In this document: piece after piece, positions 47,301 to 57,683 of the stretch
Layout of the letters: each line of letters starts with the position of its first letter
How positions within the stretch are numbered: position 1 is the stretch's first letter
Assembly (NCBI GenBank): GCA_050084515.1
Contig: CM114271.1
Span: 54,188,001-54,252,000 of the forward strand
Source of the DNA: Blasia pusilla
Lineage: Eukaryota > Marchantiophyta > Marchantiopsida > Blasiales
Direction: 5' to 3'
DNA length: 64,000 nt
Position numbers and translations under genes: made by a program
Notes under the pieces: model-generated
The model's database searches: none
Seen by the model: the letters and a program-made list of their open reading frames with translations, nothing else
What the model was told of the DNA's origin: nothing

Positions 47301-48878
47301 ACCATGGCCAAATGAGTTTTCCCAACATCTGGTGCAGAAGGTGATTTAGACCCTATCTGATTTCTGGAGGAAGTTGAAGTTCAATGACCTGAGCCCTTCA
47401 ACATGACAAAGGTCTGAAGCCAATAACTGACAACGAAGTCCACTGGCAAAGCACTCTTTGGTTCATCTGTGCAAAAATGCAAAAACAAACATGTCTACAT
47501 CACCTACATGTTTACCACTAAACCAGCTAAACCTGAGAATATGCTTCATGTTGCTGAATAATGACCAACTTTCCAACAAGATCTCGGAAAATAAATTATT
47601 TTCAGCAAAAACGTCCCCATCCCTTTTCAGAGAGAACTTTATCCAGACTGAAGATAACTCTAAATGCTAATAAAGCAAGCGTTCTATGTTATAATTACTA
47701 CATATGTATGAAAGACGATGTGTGGAAAAGGTGCAGTATCAGCATGAGCTCAGTGAGAATTTGGCACCAACCGCAAGCAGGACAGGCTCTAGTTCCACCA
47801 CTTTCTGGGTCCAGTCACCAAGCTTTGCATTTCGTGTGTCGTTCTCTGCTATCCCGGCCATTGGTTCCGAGCTTCGTGGGAATGAACCAGTCTCTATCCA
47901 CTCACAAAGACCACGAGCTAAGCACTTGTACAGAGGATATTCAGGCACTCCTGCCGAGAATTTCCCCTCCAGACCTGCAGACGCAAAGGACATAAATCCT
48001 CTGGTGAACAAATTTCATTCTGAATCTTCTCAATGTAAACCGACGAGAAACCTCACCTCGCACAGATGCAACTCCCAAGTTAAAAGCATAGGCGTAACAA
48101 AAGGGAACACAACGATTCCGAAATTGGCTGCTGTCGCTTCAGCACACACGTGTAAGAATCGTCTGCAGCGCTCATGGACTGACGCAACATTACGATTCCT
48201 TACTTCCCACATTTCAGGTAATTGAGGAAAAATTCATGATAGAAGTATAAATGAATCATAACCGCAGTGGTATTCAAAGGACTATCTTCCTTAGCCTTGA
48301 TTTGGGTATGTGTGCATTTTATGAATTTTCGAGATAAAAGTACTTTATGATATAAACTGACCCATGAAGTCACATAAACGTAGACAGTGGAAAGTGGTGC
48401 ATTCATTGGACTTATGCGAATTATGTCGCTTGATTAACCAAATCAAGCGACATAAAAGCTCTTTCTTCCTACTATCCGCGAAGTGAAGAGTGAGTGAAGA
48501 GACACTCAAACAATACCAGTTCATTTGCAAAGTACGCATTCATTGGAGGATAACCAAGATGGTCCAGGTCGTTAGCACGATGCTGGAACGCAACGAAGCA
48601 CATAATTCGCCCCAAAAAGTGACCGAGAACTCACTTGGCTCAACTGTATCTTCGACATTATCGTCATCGCGCAGAAGACCTGCACAGAACTCAGCTGGAA
48701 GAGGGCACGGTAATTCGTGATCACCACGAATTACGGTCTTCAAAAGAGCAGTCAGAAACTCGAAGAAAGACTCAGGCGCTGCCGGGGAATTAGGATTGTC
48801 CGCCGCTCCAGAAAAAGGTGCCACCAATGTCTCGCTAGAACCCTGCGCCGCGAGTGAGGCAAGACTACCAGCCGCCAT
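44342..48878 (-). CDS. plant ASCH-domain protein, 11 exons
   Basis: Minus-strand exons: 48878-48635, 47974-47772, 47213-47153, 47019-46971, 46871-46817, 46469-46382, 46273-46152, 45771-45646, 45532-45439, 44664-44516, 44401-44342. Every intron is GT-AG and every phase agrees, giving 416 residues from the first ATG. The ASCH domain (RNA-binding, PUA-like fold) covers about residues 155-245: LHVQEPYFTQLKDGAKTVEG, RTGDVLLVNDVLLLSVK, VRRYSSFHEMLDAEGL, LPGVGTLTEGVQIYRRFYSE and VGVLGIHV. The acidic N-terminal third begins MAAGSLASLAAQGSS. The C-terminal part, VHVVPVPVFEIRVREGYGAR followed by WSADGSQ and FRGFLEPPMEEGYLHKWRH, is conserved in plant members. The molecular role is unknown; RNA binding is inferred from the fold. 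The least certain border is the acceptor at 45532. Confidence 0.9.
44741..44885. repeat. 72-bp tandem duplication in the ASCH gene's last large intron
   Basis: The unit gccaaacatcccatcaggaa begins at 44741 and again at 44813; a fragment follows at 44886. The copies differ at a handful of sites. It lies within intron 44665-45438. Confidence 0.92.
44979..45082. repeat. 52-bp tandem duplication containing a palindrome
   Basis: The unit accaggtaagaacaccttac begins at 44979 and 45031, with nearly identical copies. The first contains cgactacaag-aa-cttgtagtcg, a 10-bp hairpin with a 2-nt loop. It lies in the same intron as the 72-bp duplication. Confidence 0.92.
48421..48455. repeat. perfect 15-bp hairpin, 5-nt loop
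   Basis: Arm ttatgtcgcttgatt at 48421-48435, loop aacca, exact complement at 48441-48455. It lies inside the first intron of the ASCH gene. Confidence 0.93.
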
Positions 48879-49603
48879 GGCAAGAGCTCCCAACGTCCTC
48901 TACTGCATGAGCTGGTTCGAATGGCTGTCAAATCCGATTCCTCCTCCAAACCATAACACAAAGCAGGCGACCCCGACAATAAGACCTTGTCGGTGTAACA
49001 TCCATCCAACCAAACACTTTCTACAAATTCTCAACACTGGAAGTCACAATCCACAATCCAAGCGCCGGCAGCGTCCGCCTCTCTCACTACTTGCATAATC
49101 AGAAGTGGAGTTCCCATCCGCGGATGCCGCGACAATTCCCCGGCGGATCAACCAATACGCTCACGGCGTTAACGCGAACGCAAAATGCCACTGAATACCT
49201 CTGAAATTCCGTGAGTTCGTATCGCAATAGAGATGATATCCACGAAAAGCTCCACTCCTCTGTTCTCCCGGCGTCCGAAAAATTGCGTACCCGCTCCACA
49301 ACTATGATCCCCAGCCGTCCTAACAATTGAGTTACGCACAGTAACTCCGCCGTCCCAAATCCCACGAAAGTTCCACATTGGAGAGTGCCTTCTTGAGTTG
49401 CAAACATGCTCCACATTGCAATTAGGGTTCACAACAGCCGTGCACGAAGACTGCCTACCTTCTTGATTTTTTATTTTCCCTTGCCACGCGAGGTCATTTG
49501 AAATCAGTTTCGAAGAACGCTTTACAAGAAGCTAATAGTATTTTTCGCATATGTAAAAGGAGTTTGGAATAAGAATACGGATGATTAAATTTTTAATATG
49601 AAA
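48879..49603 (-). promoter_or_regulatory. presumed promoter and 5' leader of the ASCH gene
   Basis: This is GC-richer DNA upstream of the antisense start codon. No defined motif is claimed. Beyond about 49480 the sequence becomes AT-rich transposon-like DNA. Confidence 0.4.
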
Positions 49604-49952
49604 CTAGCTTGTGTGGGTGTAACAAGAGCGCTCCCGGGGTCTCATACCTTCACTCTTCTCCATCTTAGTTGGATGAAACTAAGTTACTAGAGATGTACTA
49701 TAAAACTAGTGTGTGGCCAGTAGGGGGAAAGTATTATATCATTATAAAATTACTAAACACACCTGTGGAAAAAAAAATCTATAGAGGTCGTAATTAGGTG
49801 TGGGGTCTCATACCTTCGCTCTTCTCCATCTTAGTTAGATGGAACTAAGCTACTAGAGACGGCAGATGTCATAAGCATAGGTTGCTTACAAAATTAGATG
49901 TCAAGCATAGAGATGTTTGTTATTTTGACCTTATCATAAATAATAGTATAGA
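49604..49952 (-). mobile_element. candidate short Helitron-like element
   Basis: On the minus strand a 5' end TCTATACTATTATTTATGAT starts at 49952 after A. A possible 3' end CTAG lies at 49604, followed by T, with GAGCGCTC palindromic sequence upstream. Inside is a 60-bp direct repeat (49636-49695 and 49802-49861, starting ggggtctcatacc). The 5' end is convincing; pairing it with this 3' end is uncertain. Confidence 0.45.
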
Positions 49953-50247
49953 TGATTATTGATAGGATGGCAACACACTTATTAAAGCATTATTTCCTCT
50001 AGAATGATGTTTATATTAACATCATTAATTACTAGCACAGGAATCATTTCGATGTAGGATCCAATCAAAGGAAGAATGATGTGTCATGCCCAAGCTCATG
50101 AAAAGAAGAACATGTTCGCTCTAAGTTAGATAGATGTAACTACGTAATAAGACAGGATAGGTATCGCAAGAGGTAACCATCCTAGAGGACCGGTGGCGAC
50201 CTGCAAGGTGTTCATCGCCAAGAGGTTTATCTCTAATAACAATATAG

Positions 50248-50995
50248 ATTAGGGGAGGACTTCTTTTTGGATTTGCAAGCATTAATATGTTCACATTTGT
50301 TCTAGTAGTGGCAACAAGAATTTTTGTGAACTTTAGGGCGACATGATCAATGGTTGCATCCTCACTAGAAGTCATGGTGGAAAGACATATTTCATGGTGG
50401 ATATGATATGGAATTTTTCTTGTAGTTTCATTGCTATTTATCAAGCAAAAAAAATAGTCGTCCTAAGAAAAAAATTTCTAGAGAAATGCCATGGAAACAA
50501 TTTCTTGCTACTTGAATATCATGTGCCAAGTAAAGAGAATAGTCATGCCACCAAAAACATGTTTTAAACCTTTTCTTTATGCTTCAAGCAAAGAAAAATG
50601 TAGGTTTCTTGTTGTCAAAAATATTTTCATGTTGTCATGCATGGAAAATTTCTTTCTATTCTAGTATCATGTGTCAAGAAAAGAAAAGAAAATATTCATT
50701 TGGTCCCAAAATATATTTTGTTGTTGCCTTATCATAGAAACATTTCCTTGCTACTCCCAAGCTATGTATCCAACTAAAGGATTCATAATGCCACTAGAAA
50801 TTGTTTTCCTATTGTCATGGCACGAAAAAAAATTTGGTACTCCAATGCCATATGTCAACAAAAGGGAATAGTCATATAGAAAAAAAAATTATGTTCCCAT
50901 GTCATGGAAACAATTTCTTCTTGCTCCAATATCATAAGTAAAGAAAAGGGTTCTTAAAAATCAAGAATCCAACCTCCATCAATAATAGAGATAGA
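50248..50995 (-). mobile_element. two further Helitron 5' termini
   Basis: Minus-strand TCTATATTGTTATTAGAG starts at 50248 and TCTATCTCTATTATTGATGG at 50995. Each is preceded by A. They are oriented the same way as the ends at 49952, 37035 and 22887. Matching 3' ends were not identified. Confidence 0.5.
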
Positions 50996-53100
50996 TTTGT
51001 GGTATGGATTTAAGGAAATTAAAATGTTTTAGAATGCTATCGGCTAGGGTAAGTTTTCAATAAAAAAAAATTCAATTTTTTTAATAAAATATAACATTTT
51101 AATTTATTAAAAATTGTTCATAGAAAACATTCCTCAAGAGTTGCTTCTTCTTTTACCTTTAGATCATTTCCTGAATTTTTTTATCATCCATTGCACAAGT
51201 TATTAAATGAATGCAAGCAAAAACAACTAGTTGAGGTGTCACAATTTACTTTAAATTCAACTTTGAAAAAAGGAAAACTATTATTGAGGAAGTGCTACGT
51301 CTCCCTAAAAGATCTATTTTTCAAATTTCATGCGTAAACCACAAATGCTCTTGAAAAATCAAGAAATTATCATTCAATAATATAGAAGTGTGTGTGGTGT
51401 ATGGCACTCCCATAGAAACGTAGTCTATTTTTAGGTCCATAAGTTATTTTCCATTAATTTTCAAAGAAAAAAATTTCTTTCAAACTTCTTCTAAATTTTT
51501 TCTTAATACTATGAAAGACAAGAAATGTCTCAAAAGTCCATTTTTATGTTTCAATTCTATAAGATTTTATCCATAATAAATAACATCCCTTTTTCAATTA
51601 GAATACATATGAAATTATTAAATGTTCCATTCACACCTAGTTCCATGTAACTTAGTGTCTCACCTCATTTCCTTTCCCATCAAGGTAATATAAAAACTTG
51701 CACTTTCTTCTATGCTCTTTTTTTTAACACATGATAAAAATTTCAAAAGAAGTTTCTTTTGGTTGGGCTATGATATTATGAAAACTACATTTTCATTGCA
51801 TTTGTTGAGACCATTTGTTAAACCCCAGCCTTCTAACTGATGCTTAGGGTTTCACAAGTGTCATTATTTTCTTGAATGTGTTTCTTATGCTCTTAAAAGA
51901 ATTTACAATGATATTTCCAACTTTATGAAACTATTCAAACTAATTTCCAACTAACCATATCGCAGGCCTTCAAGATATGCGTCTCAAAATGAACAATAAG
52001 ATAAACATATTTCAAAATGAGGCTTGAGACAATTGCTCTGCCAATGGTATGATGAGGACTTTACAAGTATTAACTATAAATTGACCCGTTTTTCATAAAG
52101 GACCATTTTTTGTGAATGGAAATCATCGTTGCTACTAAATGCAGAAAAAGGGACTTTTGCAAAGTTCTTCGCTTATGCCCTTTCACCTAGTTTCTGAGTT
52201 TTAATTTGAGTAGGTCTTTTACACTTCTAAGTTTGAATATATAATTGCAACAAAAATAGCCCGTCCATGCTCACTTATGGCCTACATAGATTCCATTTCA
52301 TTCTAGATCAATTGATAAGCTTGAGTTCAATTGTGGATTTGCTTAAGGTGAGCTTGGGCTTTTATTGCAAGAGCCCACTGGATTTGGAGAGTCATCCTAT
52401 TTCAACCCATTCGAGTACATAGAAAGAGTTTAAATAGGTGAACCAAGAAGCCAAAAATTCTTCTATTCCTTATGATTGTAAAGTCAAATAGCTACTTCTT
52501 CTAGCTTTACAATTATGATTGTCTTGATGTAACGCGTTTGTCTTTTATCTTAGGAGAAGAGAAGGCCCCTATAAGCAAGACAATCCCTGTAAGTATAGGG
52601 AGAAATGAAAACTCATAGAATAACAATGAAATCTACAATAACCAAGGGGAAAGAAATTTCAAAGGTCATAGGTGCTTCTTACTTCAAACAAGCGAATTAG
52701 AAATTTCATTTGATCTTATAGATCTTAAGGGCTAATCTTGTTGCAATTATATCGTTGTCCGCATTTGATCTTATAGATCTCTGTTGAAAACAAGAATTTT
52801 TTATCTTGGCTCGATGCTTTGATTATTAATACCACACAATTGGAAATCCATTATCATTTGCAAGATCAAGGTAAGAGACTCTGATTTCCTAGATATCCCC
52901 CAAGCTAATTTCCATGCTCCATCTTCCCATTTGTATTTGGAAGCAGAAAGCTCCTATATGATCAAGATTCATTAGATGAACAAGCTAGTTAGGAGAAGAC
53001 AATTTGAATGATGGAAAATGATTGATTAAGAATACTATACACGATAATCTTGATAGCATCATTCCAAAGATACTACACCCATTTCCAAAACTTTCTCCAT
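50996..53100. other. AT-rich spacer
   Basis: No gene is recognised. The stretch is probably decayed transposon sequence leading into the helicase relic, but nothing in it can be read. Confidence 0.4.
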
Positions 53101-54720
53101 TGACGGGCCTGGCAAAACTTTAAAAACCTTATTATCCAATCTTCTTCTTGCAAGGATACGATATGCTAGAGATATAGCTTTAGTTGTTACTTTATCGGGG
53201 ATAGTTTTTTTGTTGTTAGATGGAGGACATAAATTCCATTCATGCTTCAAGATTCCAATTAATGTAGAGGAAAACTCTACTTGCAAATAAGTGTCTACTC
53301 AATTCATCATTTTGCAACTCCATTAATACGTGTAATATCTTGCCTAAAATAGTAATATCTTTGAATTTTTTTTATATTTTACTAGTTAATAGCGAAGTTG
53401 TATGCTTAATTTAAAGGACTTGGCTTATCATATGACATAGAATGAGGTACCTATGACTCATCATTATGTACTCGAGGGCTTCAAATTGTTCCTTCCAAGA
53501 TATCATGGAAGTGTTATCCAAAGACTTGAGAAATGTTCAATTTGATGGCGAATTAATCATCTTTGGTGAGATTCTTGCCAAGTCTTGCATGTAGTTTTTC
53601 ATAAAGATTCTTAAAAAAAATTCAAGCTGCCCTAAAGAGATCATCTTCATGGTCTCATGTAAGAGTGATGAAACCTACAAAAAAATATGAGGATTCAACA
53701 TTTAGAAGTGAACATGCGTGTACAAAAAAACTTTTATAAATTGGTTATTGGGGATGGGAGAGGGTTGTATGTCTTTACAAGCTCACTTGGGAGATGATTT
53801 TATACAATTTCCAAATGATGTGGTGACCAAGAGTAAGAAAATAAGTGATCTTATTAACGTTATCTATAGAAACAATCCAGAAAGTTTTGTGACATCAACT
53901 TTAAATTTTAAGAGATACAACAATTCTTACACCAAAAAAATATGTTGATGACATCAATATATAAGTAATGTCTTGATTCCATGGCGACGAAATATTGGTT
54001 TTCTAAGACTTAAAATATGATTTTCTTCATGAGTTCTTTAAATATTTTATGCGCTGAAGTTGAAATAATCTTTTAAGAAAGAAATGTTTGTTCGAAAAGA
54101 ATACTTAGTATTGATTTCATTCCAGATGAGGGAATGAGTCATGTCTATCCCAAAAAACTCTAAAATACGAGTTTACCATCTGGTTTATCACCATATTTTT
54201 TATGCTTGAAAATTGATGCACCTATCATACTTTTACATAAATGGTTTAAAGGGACAATCTAACGGAATTGTTTGTTTATGCGGCCACTATTCTATATGAC
54301 GCTTGGTGATTTGTGGATTCATGGATTCATGCAATATGTCACTATGAGGAATATTGGAGATCAAGTCCTTATCCTATATATCCCATTGATTGCATTAGAC
54401 TCAAGTTTACCTTTGATTTATGTACATTTCAATTTCTTATTGGTTTTGCTTTTGCCATGACTCTCAATAAGTCTCGAGTCAAACTTTGAGAAATGTAGGG
54501 ATTTTCCTACCTACATCAATATTTTCTCAAATGATCAATTATGTATAACATTGTCAAGAGTATAACAAAGAAAAGGAATTTGAATGGAAAAGGGAAATAA
54601 TTTCATTAATTAAAATTTAGGCACCGGATGTTATTTTGGTGGAAAGAGTAGAAAGGGAAGAATAGATTTTTTTAAAAATTTCACTAGTAAAATGTCTGTG
54701 CAATGCACCATCATCTCATG
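53101..54720 (+). pseudogene. second Helitron helicase relic
   Basis: Plus-strand pieces match the same helicase as at 34.2-35.6 kb. A shortened Walker A, DGPGKTLKT, lies near 53102; its normal form has GGTG inside. Then come LLLDGGHKFHSCFKIPINVE (53215), NEVPMTHH (53440), DGELIIFGE (53545), LKIDAPIILLH (54208), NIGDQVLILYIPLIALDSSL (54352) and ITLSRV (54548). Frameshifts and stops are many. Where the first copy has an intron donor (GCAAGTAAGC) this copy has GCAAATAAGT, so the donor is destroyed. A degraded 3' end with hairpin GTGCAATGCAC lies at about 54699-54709. Confidence 0.82.
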
Positions 54721-55706
54721 GGCATTGAGATTAGATTGAGAATAATAGGAAGAAAGTTGCAAGATATCCGTCCGTCATTCTGACTAATTAATAAATAACG
54801 TAGCCAATATTGAGAGCCCTTGCAGCTCCAATTTTCGAGTGGGCTAGTATGATTGTTGGAGACACAGGCATTTGCCATTACGACCTCTAATCTCTGTAAC
54901 ACTACACGTGGCTTGTGAAAGTAATCGCCAATTGAACCATGTGGTTAGTGTTTAAAGAGGAGAATGGCGGGCTGTCACATTTACCTTTGCTTCTTGTGCT
55001 TTAGGATAGGCACTTTGAACTCCACGATTAGACATAGTGAGGATTTGATCTCTCAACTGAACCCCTTGTAATGCACATGCGCGAGTCTTGATTGACCATT
55101 TTTACCGCACTAATTTTTACCGTACTGAGGAGTTCAAAGATCGGTTTGAAATATTTTTGGAATAGTTTTGTAGGGCAAAAGTTACCTTTGAACAGATTCT
55201 CCTTTTAGTCGTTGCCTACGATTACAATTTTCTTGCCACACCCTTCTCCGTTGCCACACTCTCCTTCGCTAGTAGCTGCTACACTTTCGCTACGATTTTA
55301 GCATTTCCACTTGCTCCACCTTTAGAATAGAGAAGCAGTCGATCCACTTCTGCCTCTCCCTTCTCTAAAGTGGAGAACAAAACTACATTTATCTACTCTC
55401 AAGAAGGCTCAAATCCTATTAGGGTGTCGGCCTCGAACAAGATGAGGTTTATCACAAACATGTGTCTCTACACGTGTGGAGCAAGGATTGCCCCTCATTG
55501 GACGCAAAAATTCAAATCAAACCAGACATACAATTAACCAACCAAACCTTGGCACAAGTCCGAAAGCAAAAATAGGGTTCCTTGTAGTAAAATAATAATT
55601 TATTTTTAAGGGTATCTGGACTTCACTTCTTATAGCCATCATGCCTTTTTTTTTCTTTTTTTCCTTTCCACACATATTAATCCCCCATATTATAGTAATA
55701 GTATAG
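54721..55706. other. spacer without recognisable gene
   Basis: Nothing supported was found. Confidence 0.4.
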
Positions 55707-55902
55707 ACGGAGGAGTGAAATTATTTAGGAGAGTTGGACATTATTTAAATTTTAATTGAAGAATAGAATTATTTTATAAGTGAACGTTATTACTCTTTTA
55801 AGATTTAAGAAAGTGGAAATTATTCTTAAATTCTGAAATGAAAAATATTTTTAAATGATTGAAAAAATCATTTTCGTGCGCAAGCACGATCATACTAACT
55901 AG
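55707..55902 (+). mobile_element. 3' fragment of the Helitron family found at 35962-37035
   Basis: The plus strand ends at 55899-55902 with CTAG followed by T. Just upstream is a hairpin CGTGC-gcaa-GCACG at 55875-55888. The preceding ~160 bp is similar to the reverse complement of 35962-36130. At its left edge, 55707 also carries a minus-strand TCTATACTATTACTATAATA end, so two terminus types abut here. Confidence 0.65.
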
Positions 55903-56620
55903 TGTTTTTTTATTGATCTCTTCATACAAAAGTGCATGAGACGAGATACCTTACTAATATTGATAGTTTTATCTTTTGATTACACACTTATTAATAATTG
56001 TATATTATTGGAGGATGCCCTTTCATTTTGCAAACTCCTCTCCTTTTGAAAATTGGTATTCTGAGCCAATGAGATGACTTTCCTTCAAAATCAATGGGAT
56101 CACTCCCTTTTTGAACCAATAGGATTGTTCGAAATTAATTTAAAATGACATTTGAAAATCATGACAATGCCCTTTCATTTTGCAAATCTTTTTTCCTTTT
56201 GACACTTAACATTTTCAACTAATGAGATCGCTCCCTTTCAAAACTAATGAAATTATTCAAAATAACATTTGAAAATAATAAGAACTAGATATGGGATTTC
56301 AAATAAAAATTGAAAATTAAGCATGGGAAGTAATGTAACCCGATGCTTCTACCAGTAATCATATAAAAGATTGTAATTATATTTGATTAGTAAGGTGTCC
56401 AGGCCACCACGGAAATTATAAAAATGTTCAAGAGTTGATGACTCAAGAATAAAAGATAAATAATATTATATATAAATTCAAATTTTCTCATATTGAAATA
56501 TGAAACATTTTTTTCTTATTTATCACGTGTTAAACATAGAAATGTTCGATAATGAAAAGACCCTCGCCCATAATAATGGTGGACAAACTCGATTGCTATC
56601 ATGAGAACCACGTAAGAATA
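55903..56620. other. AT-rich dispersed-repeat spacer
   Basis: It contains blocks similar to 15340-15470 and 22680-22720 (accaatagg followed by attgttcgaa; aaatgacatttgaaaa). These are probably copies of one repeat family. Confidence 0.4.
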
Positions 56621-56624
56621 TCTC

Positions 56625-56630
56625 CACGTG
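56625..56630. promoter_or_regulatory. G-box CACGTG upstream of chloroplast EF-G
   Basis: A single CACGTG core about 1.05 kb before the EF-G start codon. G-boxes are frequent in light-regulated plastid-protein genes; the role here is inferred. Confidence 0.3.
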
Positions 56631-57030
56631 GTGAAACGACCACGCAGTAGACAAGGCTATTTCCAGCGATCTCTCTGAGCCGTCGATCGTACGATGGAGA
56701 ATCTGGATCGGAAAGAAGAGATCACATAATAATATACTTATCATCTGTTTCTCCTTATCCATCTCTAGACGTCCAGAATCGAGTTCAAATCTCCCATGGG
56801 CCCACACAGCCACGTCATCGAGGTGGGTCCTCCCTTCGTGCCTCGGCATGCCCCGAGGCTCGAAGGAAGCGACCCTCGCTTCCTTCCACTCCGTTGCTTC
56901 GGCAGCTCTGCCCGGAATCCCTCCGCCTCTCTTGGCCAGCCATCGCCAGCCTCCGGGAGGATAACGCGGACGTGTTCCCGTCCGCGTCCAGGCCAATGTG
57001 AGCCTCTACTGCATCGGGTGGATGACAGAC

Positions 57031-57330
57031 GACGATCTTGACGGATCTCCGTCAGTCAGTCACCGACGCAGCCAGAGAAACTGTGGTTTCCCATATGTCT
57101 TACTGCGGTCGCTCAGAGGACGGAGTTGGAAACGAGGGACAGAAAGGCAGTCACGGTAAATTTGCTCCAATGGGAGGCTCTCCTGTATTGCGCGGAGGAC
57201 GACCTTGACGGAACTCTGCGCAGCGACCACTGCAACAAGGGAAACTGTGGTTGGTTGGAGGACGGAGTTGCCGGAGAAGAGAGCGCGAGTGGAGAACAGG
57301 AACGGTGAGGCAGTCACGGTAAAGTTGGAC
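57031..57330 (+). repeat. imperfect ~165-bp tandem duplication in the EF-G 5' region
   Basis: Shared blocks recur in the same order: gacgatcttgacgga at 57031 and gacgaccttgacgga at 57198; gaaactgtgg at 57078 and 57241; gaggacggagttg at 57117 and 57258; ggcagtcacggtaaa at 57147 and 57309. Offsets vary between 141 and 167 bp, so the copies have diverged by indels. Confidence 0.8.
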
Positions 57331-57683
57331 TTCTTGCCGTCCGTATTCAGGCCCGTGACGGGAAGTTTGGATGTCGCAGAGTGCAGCACAGGCCGCGGCG
57401 CGAGGGGAGAGAAGCGGAGGGCGATTCCTGTCGTCTGGTTGTGTTGCGCTTTGCGTCGTGGAGAAGTGGTTGATTGGCAGCCACATCTCTCGAGCTCTCT
57501 CGCACGCTCCCTCGCTCCCCGCATCGCGTGGCCATCTCTCCTACCTTCCACCTCAATTTTGTAGCTTCTGGGCCACTGAAATACGACTGAAATCCCACTG
57601 AAATCGAGCCATCCGCAGCAGAAGGAAGGAGTAGTCGCGTCTCCTGCCAAGAGCCGAGGAGAGCGTGTGAGGGGCACTTGGCG

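Noticed and set aside
53059-53286. 75-codon minus-strand frame
   Set aside because: It is antisense to the helicase relic, which matches the family on the plus strand.
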